The notes beneath the pieces were generated by a model, which did no database searches, was not told where the DNA came from, and saw only the letters and a program-made list of their open reading frames with translations. From Caryophanales bacterium UBA4694 (GTDB lineage Bacteria; Bacillota_I; Bacilli_A; RFN20; CAG-288), in contig DHKM01000009.1 in NCBI GenBank assembly GCA_002404835.1, positions 1 to 33,855 of the forward strand: 33,855 nt of DNA, given 5' to 3'. The position numbers were made by a program, and so were the translations under genes. Below, one piece after another: positions 24,682 through 32,436 of the stretch (within the stretch, counting starts at the first letter, position 1; every line of letters starts with the position of its first letter).

Positions 24682-24918
24682 ATGAATAGTCTTTGTTTGG
24701 GTAATCCCTGTGATTTCAGTTCTTTTATTTGTATTCAGTTGAATCTGGTGAAAAAACTTTTCGGAATCATTCTTACTTGGACTTTACTGATCTCAATCAA
24801 TCTACAAGTAAGGCTGTCCCTAGATAATGGTTGGAACTATTGGGCAATTGTAATCGAAATTCCGATTACAATTGCCATGATACTTTGGTGCGTGATCCGC
24901 AAAAAAGAAAATGACTGA
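24682..24918 (+). CDS. Possible small two-helix membrane protein (doubtful)
   Basis: 78 codons; two hydrophobic segments are plausible (LFGIILTWTLLISIN and YWAIVIEIPITIAMILWCVI), ending in a basic tail RKKEND. No Shine-Dalgarno precedes the ATG at 24682 or the in-frame GTG (VKKLFG) further down. The second hydrophobic segment is encoded by a perfect inverted repeat (24843-24876), so its composition may be accidental. The gene is uncertain. Confidence 0.25.
   Translation: MNSLCLGNPCDFSSFICIQLNLVKKLFGIILTWTLLISINLQVRLSLDNGWNYWAIVIEIPITIAMILWCVIRKKEND
24843..24876. repeat. Perfect 14-bp inverted repeat, 6-base loop
   Basis: GGCAATTGTAATCG (24843-24856) and CGATTACAATTGCC (24863-24876) around AAATTC. 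There is no T-tract on either strand, so it is not an ordinary terminator. It lies 50 bases from the stop of the HesB-like gene (24928), downstream of that operon, and could be a 3' processing or stability hairpin of its mRNA or a protein-binding site. Confidence 0.88.
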
Positions 24919-24927
24919 ATTGCCGTC

Positions 24928-25266
24928 TCATTCATGACAATGGCAGGAACATTCAGCACCATCCTGCTCATGACATCCGCAGCAGTCTTCTTGGCAAGAG
25001 CAGCAATGATGTTCTTGTTCAATGACAATTTGTTCTCCATCAAAATCAAAGACAATGTCTTCCAAATCATCTTCATCCTCTTCGCTGATTGCAACATTGA
25101 TTCCATTGACTTGAATGACTCGGGAATTATTTTCTTTTTTCCCTAAATCCAAATTCATAGTAAAGCCTTTTTCTGTACTATCCGTAGTCTTGATGATCAA
25201 AGTATCCGCCCCGTTTTTCGAAAGTAATTCATTCAATTGATTTCTGCATTCATCTGTGATTTTCAT
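24928..25266 (-). CDS. HesB/IscA-like protein with Cys/His-rich tail
   Basis: 112 aa. Residues 1-80 (MKITDECRNQLNELLSKNGA, then IQVNGINVAISEEDEDDLE) match small HesB/IscA-like 'Fe-S assembly' proteins of Clostridia. The usual CC motif in the middle of those proteins is absent here (TTDSTEKGFTMNL). The final 27 residues carry 9 Cys and 5 His (HHCCSCQEDCCGCHEQ and CSCHCHE) and look like a metal-binding tail. Iron, zinc or copper binding or storage is inferred, not shown. AGGAG is 10 bases upstream. It overlaps the lipid kinase gene by 4 bases (ATGA), so they form an operon. Confidence 0.8.
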   Translation of the reverse strand: MKITDECRNQLNELLSKNGADTLIIKTTDSTEKGFTMNLDLGKKENNSRVIQVNGINVAISEEDEDDLEDIVFDFDGEQIVIEQEHHCCSCQEDCCGCHEQDGAECSCHCHE

Positions 25267-26138
25267 TTCTTTTTTCTCCTATTTTTATAGCACAATACTC
25301 TTATTCCCTTCGGAACCATTTTAATATGCATACTTCCTTTTTCACCACGTTCTCCGTCAATATCCCAAGCATCCTCACAATCCGTTTTCAAAACAATCTC
25401 ATCAACAAGATAATGCGGTATTTTTTTACTATGAAAAAGAAAAGGAATCATTGCCAGAACCTGTGGTCTTTGTTTTGGAATATAAACATCAAATTTACCA
25501 TCCTGGACATTCGAATGAGGATTAACATTATACCCTCCGACATGGGACGTATTCAAAATAATAAGAAACGGAGTGCAGAAATTTATTTTGTCTCCATTAG
25601 AAAATTGGGCAATTCCATGAATCTTAGACGTTCTGAACATTTGAGTGATTCCTAAGGCATAATAAGCTAGAGAACCTAAGTGTTTTTTCCCTTTTCGCGA
25701 GGTTAGATACGGAATATTCGACAAACCGCCCAATGCCATTGCAAACACAGAATAATGTGAATTGCATTTTAAAATATCAAATTGTTCGAAATATCCTTGT
25801 TTTACAATCTCCATACAGCGCTTGATATTTTTATTGATTCCATAATTCTTCGCAGCATCATTGCATGTTCCGGTAGGAAAAAAGCCTAAAATAGGAGCAT
25901 TCCGCCGTTCTGCCAACTGATTAATTGCCAGGTTGATAGAACCATCTCCTCCAGAAATCAATAAATAATCAAAAGTACCACAACTTGCAAGGGTACGTTC
26001 TTTGAAATCCATGGCTGAGGCTGTTGTTACGAATTCGAATAATGGATCTAATTCCTCCAGATTTTTTTTGATATATCCGATTTGTCTTTTAGACAAACCT
26101 TTACCTCCGAATGAATTATATAAAAAGAGAATATGCAT
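25263..26138 (-). CDS. Diacylglycerol kinase-family lipid kinase
   Basis: 291 aa, YegS/DgkB/BmrU family. The nucleotide loop is ISGGDGSINLAIN (about 61-73), then FFPTGTCNDAAKNYG, corresponding to the GTGNDFA motif. The C-terminal beta domain contains WDIDGERGE, the family's 'DGE' motif. It phosphorylates a membrane lipid (diacylglycerol or similar) using ATP; the acceptor is not predictable. The promoter places transcription at or within a base or two of the ATG, and no Shine-Dalgarno is visible. It is the first gene of an operon with the HesB-like protein. Confidence 0.9.
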   Translation of the reverse strand: MHILFLYNSFGGKGLSKRQIGYIKKNLEELDPLFEFVTTASAMDFKERTLASCGTFDYLLISGGDGSINLAINQLAERRNAPILGFFPTGTCNDAAKNYGINKNIKRCMEIVKQGYFEQFDILKCNSHYSVFAMALGGLSNIPYLTSRKGKKHLGSLAYYALGITQMFRTSKIHGIAQFSNGDKINFCTPFLIILNTSHVGGYNVNPHSNVQDGKFDVYIPKQRPQVLAMIPFLFHSKKIPHYLVDEIVLKTDCEDAWDIDGERGEKGSMHIKMVPKGIRVLCYKNRRKKK

Positions 26139-26144
26139 GGATTT

Positions 26145-26173
26145 ATCATACAGGAAAGAGGAAAATAAAACAA
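26145..26173 (-). promoter_or_regulatory. Promoter of the lipid kinase, probably leaderless
   Basis: Minus strand: -35 TTGTTT (26168-26173), 17 bases, -10 TATGAT (26145-26150), then 6 bases (AAATCC) and the ATG at 26138. The predicted mRNA starts at the A of the ATG or a base before it. Confidence 0.6.
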
Positions 26174-26308
26174 ATAAAAAGGCATATAAAAATCAGCAGG
26201 AACTGATTTGTCCTCATTTCATATAGAGTCGATATATGGTCATCGAACCTATTCTACTCGGAATCCATCAAACAACCATTTTCTGAATATAAGTCCTAAA
26301 ATTGTCAT

Positions 26309-26719
26309 TCACTTTATTTTCTTCTGACAATCTGGACATAATCCATATATTTCAGTGTTCTGATCTTCAATCAAAAATCCGGTTTCCTTCTCAATTTTTT
26401 TATTCACTTTATGATAAGGGCAGCCTTCGATAGGAACTCTTTTATGACAACATTTGCAAACAAGAATATGTTTATCCTCGTCTTTTTCCAAAGAAAAAAC
26501 ATTTTCTTTGCGTTCATTGACCTCAAGTTTCACCAAACCCTTTTCGGTAAAAGAATTCAAGGTACGATAAATCGTAGAAAGATTAATATCTTCATCGATA
26601 ATATCCTTGGAAAGTTCCTCGGCGGTGCAAGGATAGTCTTTCTTTTCTAAAGCCTTATATATAGCAATCCTGCTTTTGGTGACTTTAAGGCCATGATTTC
26701 TGAATGTTTCTTCAAGCAT
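26309..26719 (-). CDS. Fur-family metal regulator (Zur/PerR-type)
   Basis: 136-aa DNA-binding repressor. The N-terminal winged helix contains GLKVTKSRIAIYKALEKKD and NLSTIYRTLNSFTEKGLVK (recognition helix). The C-terminal domain has two structural zinc CxxC pairs (C88/C91, C128/C131). The usual HHHH.. stretch is reduced to DKHILVC, and a second His/Cys site (CPYHK) may be the regulatory metal site. Because it stands back-to-back with a zinc-type ABC importer and an inverted-repeat operator, a Zur role is inferred; a Mn or peroxide role cannot be excluded. Shine-Dalgarno is absent and the promoter suggests leaderless translation. Confidence 0.9.
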   Translation of the reverse strand: MLEETFRNHGLKVTKSRIAIYKALEKKDYPCTAEELSKDIIDEDINLSTIYRTLNSFTEKGLVKLEVNERKENVFSLEKDEDKHILVCKCCHKRVPIEGCPYHKVNKKIEKETGFLIEDQNTEIYGLCPDCQKKIK

Positions 26720-26725
26720 GAAATT

Positions 26726-26754
26726 ATTTTATATCGTTGGTCTTTACAAATCAA
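26726..26754 (-). promoter_or_regulatory. Promoter of the Fur-family gene, probably leaderless
   Basis: Minus strand: TTGATT (26749-26754), 17 bases, TAAAAT (26726-26731), then 6 bases (AATTTC) and the ATG at 26719. The geometry is identical to that of the lipid kinase promoter. Confidence 0.6.
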
Positions 26755-26771
26755 TGAAATAGTAGTATATT
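26743..26771 (+). promoter_or_regulatory. Promoter of the metal importer operon
   Basis: TTTACA (26743-26748), 17 bases, TATATT (26766-26771). Transcription should start near 26778. Its spacer overlaps the -35 of the opposite-strand Fur-family promoter. Confidence 0.65.
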
Positions 26772-26781
26772 AGTCCGCGTT

Positions 26782-26806
26782 ATTGCAAATGCAAATGAAT
26801 TGCAAT
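26782..26806. promoter_or_regulatory. Candidate Fur/Zur operator in the importer leader
   Basis: ATTGCAA (26782-26788) and TTGCAAT (26800-26806) are inverted arms; a GCAAATG direct repeat lies between. The site spans about +5 to +29 of the importer mRNA and ends just before AGGAGG (26808-26813). Binding would block the importer promoter from downstream. Regulation by the neighbouring Fur-family protein is inference. Confidence 0.5.
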
Positions 26807-26818
26807 TAGGAGGCACCA

Positions 26819-27694
26819 ATGAAAAATAGAAAAAAATTATCTTTGTTTCTCTTATCCTTGTCTATGTTCCTTGTTTCTTGTGGGAAAAAGAATACAGCCG
26901 ATTCAAATACGATTTATACGACTTTCTTCCCTATTTATGATCTTACGAAAAAAATAGTCGGAGAAAAATATGAAGTGAAATGTTTGACTCCATATGGACA
27001 GGAACCACATGATTATGAGCCAACAGCAAAAGAGATTGTCGGAATGAATTCATCTCCCGCAATTTTACTTAATGGCCTAGGATTAGACCAATGGAGTGAT
27101 TCTCTTCCCGACTCACTGAAAAAGAAATGTCACATTGTCACAGAAAACATAAAAACAAATGAAATCAATGGCGTTCTTGATCCTCACGTCTGGCTTTCTG
27201 TCAAAAACACAATAAAGGAACTTTCGAATATCAAGGATATTTTTATAAATATTGATTCAGAAAACAAGGAATATTATGAAGAGAACTATTCTCAAGAGTT
27301 AAAGCGTTTGACAGATCTTAATCTAAAATACACGGATCAATTGAGCAAAGTAAAAAACAAATACCTCGTTGTCTCGCATGCCGCTTTCGGATATCTTGCC
27401 AGTGATTATGGATTGGAGCAAATCTATATCTCAGGTCTTGAGCCAGACGCAGCACCGACAGCAAAGAAAATGGAAGAACTGATTGAAAAAGTCAAAAAAT
27501 ACCAGGTTTCAACAATCTTCTATGAAGAAGCAGTAAGTCCTGATATCGCAAAGAAAATCGCCCAGGAAGCAAATATAAAGACGGATACATTGTATACTTT
27601 AGAAAGTATCGAGAAAGAAGATGACGGAAAAGTTGATTATGTTTCCTTGATGGAAGAAAATCTTTCCAAAATCGTTGAGGCTGGTAACATATGA
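26819..27694 (+). CDS. znuA: Metal (Zn/Mn) ABC importer, substrate-binding lipoprotein
   Basis: 291 aa, cluster A-I solute-binding protein. The lipobox is LVSC (Cys21). Metal ligands by family alignment are H64 (QEPHDYEP), H123 (DPHVWLS), H187 (VSHAAFGYL) and an acidic residue near E236 (FYEEAVS). Zinc members usually carry a long His-rich loop after the first ligand, which is missing here; manganese members lack it too. Zinc is therefore only favoured by context. AGGAGG sits 5 bases before the ATG. The gene overlaps the ATPase gene by 4 bases, and the three-gene operon is opposite a Fur-family regulator. Confidence 0.88.
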   Translation: MKNRKKLSLFLLSLSMFLVSCGKKNTADSNTIYTTFFPIYDLTKKIVGEKYEVKCLTPYGQEPHDYEPTAKEIVGMNSSPAILLNGLGLDQWSDSLPDSLKKKCHIVTENIKTNEINGVLDPHVWLSVKNTIKELSNIKDIFINIDSENKEYYEENYSQELKRLTDLNLKYTDQLSKVKNKYLVVSHAAFGYLASDYGLEQIYISGLEPDAAPTAKKMEELIEKVKKYQVSTIFYEEAVSPDIAKKIAQEANIKTDTLYTLESIEKEDDGKVDYVSLMEENLSKIVEAGNI

Positions 27695-28350
27695 TTCAAT
27701 TTGAGGATGTATCATTTTCGTATTCCGATTCATTTGTTTTAAAGGATGTATCTATTGATCTTCCTACGGACAAATTCATCGGAATCCTAGGTCCAAACGG
27801 TGGAGGAAAATCGACTTTTCTAAAGCTTTCATTAGGCCTTATCAAACCATCAAAAGGAAAAATAGAAAGAAACGTAGAGAAAATCAGCTATATTGCACAG
27901 ACCACTTCCCTTTCTGATGGTTCTTTTCCTGCAAATGTCGAGGAGATAGTTTCATTGGGACTTCCAAGCTATCCTTCCTTTCTACATAGAAAAGAGAAAA
28001 AAGAAAAAGTCAGAAAAATCTTGGAAAAATTCAATCTATATTCCTTAAGAAAGAGGCTTGTGAACGAGTTGTCCGGTGGGCAGTTACAAAGAGTAAAAGT
28101 GGCAAAAGCGTTAATTAAAGATCCTGACTTCATCGTTTTAGATGAGCCTGATGCCGGCTTGGATGAAGAAACTCATAGAAGCCTTATCTCGTTGATTGAA
28201 GATCTTCATAGAAACGGAAAAGGAATTCTTTTCGTATCTCATCATCCAGAAGATCTTAAACAGGCAGATATCATCTACTTCATCGAAGACGGAAAAGTTC
28301 TTCCCTATGAAGAAGAGCTAAAAAGAGGACATCATCATGTTGACTTATAA
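27691..28350 (+). CDS. znuC: Metal ABC importer, ATP-binding protein
   Basis: 219 aa, one ABC domain: Walker A GPNGGGKST (about 34-42), Q-loop ISYIAQ, signature LSGGQLQRVKVAKAL, Walker B FIVLDEPDAGLDEE, and switch His in VSHHPEDL. Members of this subfamily serve Zn/Mn uptake. It ends in a His-rich tail (RGHHHVDL), common in metal ABC ATPases. Gene overlaps on both sides (4 and 14 bases) give tight coupling. Confidence 0.93.
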   Translation: MIQFEDVSFSYSDSFVLKDVSIDLPTDKFIGILGPNGGGKSTFLKLSLGLIKPSKGKIERNVEKISYIAQTTSLSDGSFPANVEEIVSLGLPSYPSFLHRKEKKEKVRKILEKFNLYSLRKRLVNELSGGQLQRVKVAKALIKDPDFIVLDEPDAGLDEETHRSLISLIEDLHRNGKGILFVSHHPEDLKQADIIYFIEDGKVLPYEEELKRGHHHVDL

Positions 28351-29158
28351 ATTCATGCAAGTTGCATTCGCCGTATGCGTTCTATTGGGTATCGCGTTAC
28401 CTTTAGTGGGAAGCTTTGCTGTATACAAAAGACTTTCTTCCTCCGGAGACGCATTGGCTCACTCCTCTTTGGCAGGTGTGGCAATTGGTTTGGCCGCAGG
28501 ACTATCTCCGCTTCTGATGAGCATCATCTGCTGTATCATAGCTTTTCTGGTCATTGACCTACTTAGAAGGAAGTTCAACAAGTTTTCGGAAATTGGGGTT
28601 TCTGTCGTCCTAAGTGCTTCAATCGGTTTGGCCGGAATCCTGTCAAGTTTCACCAAAGCCAACAATTTTGATGCCTATCTATTCGGATCCATTCTGACGA
28701 TTACGGATACCGAATTGGTCGTAACTGCAGTTCTGGCAGTCGTAATACTGGCTTTTGTCATCATCTTCTATTCTCAGATTTTTTCAGTGCTTTACAACGA
28801 AAGCGAATCTAAAATTGATGGAATCAGGACAAATTTAATTTCTTTTGTTATGGATTTGCTTTTAAGCATAACAATCGCTATTGGAAGCAAAGTCGTCGGT
28901 TCATTGGTCGTTTCCTCTTTGGTTGTACTTCCTACTGCTATCGCTTTGCAATTGAAGAAAGGATATAAATGGACCATGATTTGGAGCGTCATCTTCTCGA
29001 TTGCGTCCATGATTATCGGTCTAATTACCGCCTACTATCTCAATCTAAAGCCGGGTGCAACAATTGTCATGGTTGCAATCGGATTTTTGCTTCTCTTATC
29101 GATTGCCAGTCGCAGCCTATCCTTGGTAAAGAAAAAAAGGATCAAAAAGAACAAATAA
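28337..29158 (+). CDS. znuB: Metal ABC importer, permease
   Basis: 273-aa polytopic membrane protein with about eight helices, ABC-3 (ZnuB/MntB/AdcB) family: YKRLSSSGDALAHSSLAGVAIG near the start is the family signature region (quoted here as SSSGDALAHSSLAGV). Later LVVSSLVVLPTAIALQL matches the conserved 'LLVxALLxxPAA' region. The basic C-terminus ends VKKKRIKKN. It starts inside the ATPase gene. A terminator follows at 29171. Confidence 0.93.
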   Translation: MLTYKFMQVAFAVCVLLGIALPLVGSFAVYKRLSSSGDALAHSSLAGVAIGLAAGLSPLLMSIICCIIAFLVIDLLRRKFNKFSEIGVSVVLSASIGLAGILSSFTKANNFDAYLFGSILTITDTELVVTAVLAVVILAFVIIFYSQIFSVLYNESESKIDGIRTNLISFVMDLLLSITIAIGSKVVGSLVVSSLVVLPTAIALQLKKGYKWTMIWSVIFSIASMIIGLITAYYLNLKPGATIVMVAIGFLLLLSIASRSLSLVKKKRIKKNK

Positions 29159-29170
29159 GGTTATTGATTG

Positions 29171-29217
29171 AATCCTATGGGTTTCATCTTCATGAGCGAG
29201 GCCTTTAGGATTTTTTA
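29171..29217 (+). terminator. Terminator of the metal importer operon
   Basis: AATCCTA (29171-29177) and TAGGATT (29206-29212) enclose a long loop and are followed by TTTTTT. It lies 13 bases after the permease stop. Confidence 0.7.
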
Positions 29218-29382
29218 TTCCACATCATTTTCGTATCAAGTTCGGGAATATAAGTGATACAAATCGAAAAACACTTTTTTCTTTTACCTCGAGGCAATCC
29301 TGACGAAATCAAAGCAAAGTCCTTTATCGGAAACTGCAGATTCCATCATAGATGTCATTTTCGAAACGGATGGGTTCAAATA

Positions 29383-31353
29383 TCATTCTCTTTTCTTTCG
29401 GCCAATGTAAAACAAAATATAACTGGACAAGAAGAATGCAAGAAGAAAAAGGAGTGCGGTAGGTATTCCGGAAAGGAAGGCAGTCTTAAATCCCGATTGA
29501 AGCAGTGACAGAATTCCACCGGCAGCAAAAGAAAGAACAAGACAACAGAATGAGGGAACAATAGAAAAAAGATAGATAGATTTTTTCGTCATTCCCAAAG
29601 AATACATGAGAAAGAAATCATGATGATGTCTCAGAAGAAGGAAATAATACATGTTGAGTTCGAAGAAAAGAAGAATGACAAAAAAGAAGACAAACAGGAT
29701 GGAATAGGTGAAAGTATTGCTATATCCAGAAAAAGACAAATTCTGATAGGCCGTATAGTCTTTATTCTGATCCATGTAATTCTGCTCTACAGCAATATGA
29801 TGCGTATAAATATAGAATGCCTTTTCAGGGATTCTTCTTTGTGTAATGACAACCATTGCTGAGTGTTTCGAAATTACTTCATATATTTTTTTCATGGAAT
29901 AATCGGAAAGAACAATGTAATCCTTCAGCTTATTTTCCTCTGGCGCGTTATCAAGAAGCACAGTATCGACTCCCTTTGGAAATAGCGCGTTATAATCCAC
30001 AATAAAGCTATTAGATTCAGCATTGTATAAAGGCTTCATGAAAGAATCAACATGGCAAGACGAATACATAGATTTATCCGAAACATAGAAGGTATCATCT
30101 TTGAATTCCAAATCTTCATAAGAAGGATGCTTCTTTTTAAAATAAGAAGCCGAAAACAGAAATTGATAATTAAACCGCATGTTACTGGCTTTCTCTTCTT
30201 TTGTCGATTCATCCGAATCATAATACAAAGATTGAACGATTTGGTAAGAAAAATTATCTGATTTTGAATACTTAAATAAAAAGTTTTCCGAAATAGTATT
30301 ATCGATGATGATATCGTATAATTTTACGTCGTTCTTGATTAGCTGATGATTCTTGATCACAGTTTTGGAATCAAAGTTGACATTATCGTACCTGTCATAT
30401 GTGGCTTGGTTGCAATAGAGATTATTATCATCCTTAATAGTTCTATAGCCTAAAATCAGAGGATTGGATCCGCAATCATAATAGCAATCCTCACCGAATT
30501 CCGAAAACAAATCGTCATTCGTCAAATTCTTATTATCGGAAAGGATTATGTATCCTTTATCCTTCATTCCTTGAGCCAAATTGAAATAACAGTCATTTGC
30601 CAAAGCAAAGCAACTGATAAAGACAAAAAATGAGAACAAGGCGGTACAAAGAAAGTGAAAGAATCCAGATACAAGCTTTGATTCTAGGAAGGAAATAGTC
30701 AATCTCCGTCTGTTAAGTCTGCATTCCTTATTTTTGACAGCTACTGAATGTTCGATTTTCCTTTCCTTGATAAGCTCGACTTTTTTATCTTGAAAAAGAT
30801 AAATTTGATCCGCATACGTGTCAATAAGAACATCATGGGAAACAAGAACAACAAGATTTGTCTTAGATAGTTCCAAAATCCGTTTGATGATTTCTTTTCT
30901 ATGTGCTTCATCCAAAGAAGAAAGAACCTCATCCAGAAAATAGATTCTCTTTTTAAGTTTTAATGCTTCCTCTAATACAGCAATTTCCTGTTGACCCTGA
31001 GATAGTTCCTGAATTCCTGTCCTTCCTTTCTTCTTTTCCTTAGAATAGATTCCCTGATTCTTTTCGACCGAAAGAAAAGAAATAAAATTCTGCTTTTGAA
31101 GAATATAACAAATATTGTCCCTTCTGAACTTTGATCTTATCGCATCCGATTCCTTCCGATAATCTACTCCATCGACCAGAACTGTGCCTTCATAATCTGT
31201 GTCGATAAAAGAGAGCATATTGAAAAACGTCGTCTTACCGCATCCGTTTTCTCCTTTTATAACGATAAGGCCTGTGGAGGGAAAACGTATTTCTTTTGTT
31301 TCGAAAAGAAGCTTATCACCAAACGTTTTCTTTATGTTTTTAATTTCTATCAT
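29383..31353 (-). CDS. ABC transporter ATPase-permease fusion (FtsX-type)
   Basis: 656 aa. Residues 1-~200 are an ABC domain: Walker A GENGCGKTT (about 34-42), signature ELSQGQQEIAVLEEAL (LSQGQ in place of LSGGQ), Walker B RIYFLDEVLSSLD (Val where Pro is usual), and switch LVSHDV. Then come one membrane helix (about 230-255), a ~290-residue extracellular domain rich in Asp and Tyr, and three C-terminal helices with FtsX-like spacing (after YFLLLRHHHDFFLMYSLGMT). This is MacB/FtsX-type topology with the ATPase fused in front, suggesting export or envelope mechanotransmission, not import. It overlaps the exported protein gene by 4 bases. Substrate unknown. Confidence 0.85.
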   Translation of the reverse strand: MIEIKNIKKTFGDKLLFETKEIRFPSTGLIVIKGENGCGKTTFFNMLSFIDTDYEGTVLVDGVDYRKESDAIRSKFRRDNICYILQKQNFISFLSVEKNQGIYSKEKKKGRTGIQELSQGQQEIAVLEEALKLKKRIYFLDEVLSSLDEAHRKEIIKRILELSKTNLVVLVSHDVLIDTYADQIYLFQDKKVELIKERKIEHSVAVKNKECRLNRRRLTISFLESKLVSGFFHFLCTALFSFFVFISCFALANDCYFNLAQGMKDKGYIILSDNKNLTNDDLFSEFGEDCYYDCGSNPLILGYRTIKDDNNLYCNQATYDRYDNVNFDSKTVIKNHQLIKNDVKLYDIIIDNTISENFLFKYSKSDNFSYQIVQSLYYDSDESTKEEKASNMRFNYQFLFSASYFKKKHPSYEDLEFKDDTFYVSDKSMYSSCHVDSFMKPLYNAESNSFIVDYNALFPKGVDTVLLDNAPEENKLKDYIVLSDYSMKKIYEVISKHSAMVVITQRRIPEKAFYIYTHHIAVEQNYMDQNKDYTAYQNLSFSGYSNTFTYSILFVFFFVILLFFELNMYYFLLLRHHHDFFLMYSLGMTKKSIYLFSIVPSFCCLVLSFAAGGILSLLQSGFKTAFLSGIPTALLFLLAFFLSSYILFYIGRKKRE

Positions 31354-32372
31354 GATTTAAGTCTGAGAAGGATATCTCCCTGCGCCATAGATTCGAACTT
31401 ATCCAAATATGTCGTTGATCCATGATACGTATCCATTTTCAAATTGATTCGGATTGTATCAGGTAATTTATTGCTTTCTACCGCAAAACAACCATAGAAA
31501 GTAAAATTAAATGGTTTATCGTCGTCTTTTCCGTTTGTACATGGCCCAGAATACAATCCATTATCTATGGATGTAAATTTTTCTTCATATTTACCATCTT
31601 TCTCGATTATTTCAACTTTTGTATTATATTGGTATAATTGATCGAACTCTATCGTTTTGTTATTAGAGACATTTATTGTCGGAGTTTCCAAAGCAACCAA
31701 TCTACTATCCATCTCTTTTAGCAAATTAAAATCATCATTTATTTCAAGCGCACTATTATAATATGAATTTGTGTATAAATTAGAACAATCTTGAAACTTG
31801 CCTCCTTCAAAAGGAGCCAATACGACGTCTACTCGGTTATAAAAAGATTGCTTATCGTTATCTGCCGAAGATAAAGAATACTTGCTATCATGGGGATCAA
31901 CACCACGCAAATATTTAAAATCTCTAGTAGCATAATGCGAATCATAACTAGGGCACTGATAACTATTCCCTGTATATTCAAGCCCATCAAAAACAGCATT
32001 TATGTCAATATAATTCAAAAATCCAGAATGACAACCATCAAACCAATTGCCAATACCACCTTTGTATTGAACTCTGTTATTCACGTAAATATCAGCTTGA
32101 TACAGCAGAACATAACCAGGATGATAAGTTGTAATCAATTCGGTAGGTTTATACATTTGATAAAGCTCATAATTAAAAGTAAGAGAAGCAACTGGCAGTT
32201 TCTTTACATTAGATAATGTTGTTATTTTTTTACTTGAAAATCCTACAATTTGTTTTTTGCACATGATAGAACCATGTTTGATTTTAGAAGATGCATAGAT
32301 AAAATTAGAAGATGAGGCACTCATCAACAAAACCGATAAAGGCAAACAAGTCACCTTCTTCGTTATTTTCAT
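31350..32372 (-). CDS. Exported protein of unknown function, ABC partner
   Basis: 340 aa. The signal peptide is MKITKKVTCLPLSVLLMSAS with likely cleavage near FIYA-SS; no lipobox Cys is suitably placed. The mature part is rich in Tyr, Asn and Asp with several Cys (GCHSGF, YQCPSY, DCSNLY, GPCTNG, YGCFAV), so disulfides are possible. No family recognised. The start at 32372 is chosen because GGGAGG is 7 bases upstream; the ATG at 32378 is too close to it. The stop overlaps the ABC fusion start, so it is co-translated with the transporter and may be its substrate or a surface partner. Confidence 0.82.
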   Translation of the reverse strand: MKITKKVTCLPLSVLLMSASSSNFIYASSKIKHGSIMCKKQIVGFSSKKITTLSNVKKLPVASLTFNYELYQMYKPTELITTYHPGYVLLYQADIYVNNRVQYKGGIGNWFDGCHSGFLNYIDINAVFDGLEYTGNSYQCPSYDSHYATRDFKYLRGVDPHDSKYSLSSADNDKQSFYNRVDVVLAPFEGGKFQDCSNLYTNSYYNSALEINDDFNLLKEMDSRLVALETPTINVSNNKTIEFDQLYQYNTKVEIIEKDGKYEEKFTSIDNGLYSGPCTNGKDDDKPFNFTFYGCFAVESNKLPDTIRINLKMDTYHGSTTYLDKFESMAQGDILLRLKS

Positions 32373-32385
32373 TTTCATTCCTCCC

Positions 32386-32414
32386 TTGATATTATCATTT
32401 TACATCAATAAAAT
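32386..32414 (+). promoter_or_regulatory. Promoter of the TetR-like gene
   Basis: TTGATA (32386-32391), 17 bases, TAAAAT (32409-32414). TTGAT and ATCAA arms (32386-32390, 32404-32408) overlap it and could be an autoregulatory site. It lies within the 64-base divergent gap between the regulator and the exported protein gene. Confidence 0.6.
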
Positions 32415-32436
32415 ATTCGAAAGAGGCACAATATCA

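Noticed and set aside
24682..24918. 78-codon frame as a firm membrane protein
   Set aside because: No ribosome-binding site, and half of the second hydrophobic part is produced by an inverted repeat; kept only at low confidence.
29254..29508. 84-codon plus-strand frame after the metal permease
   Set aside because: It runs into the opposite strand of the ABC fusion gene and has no start signals.
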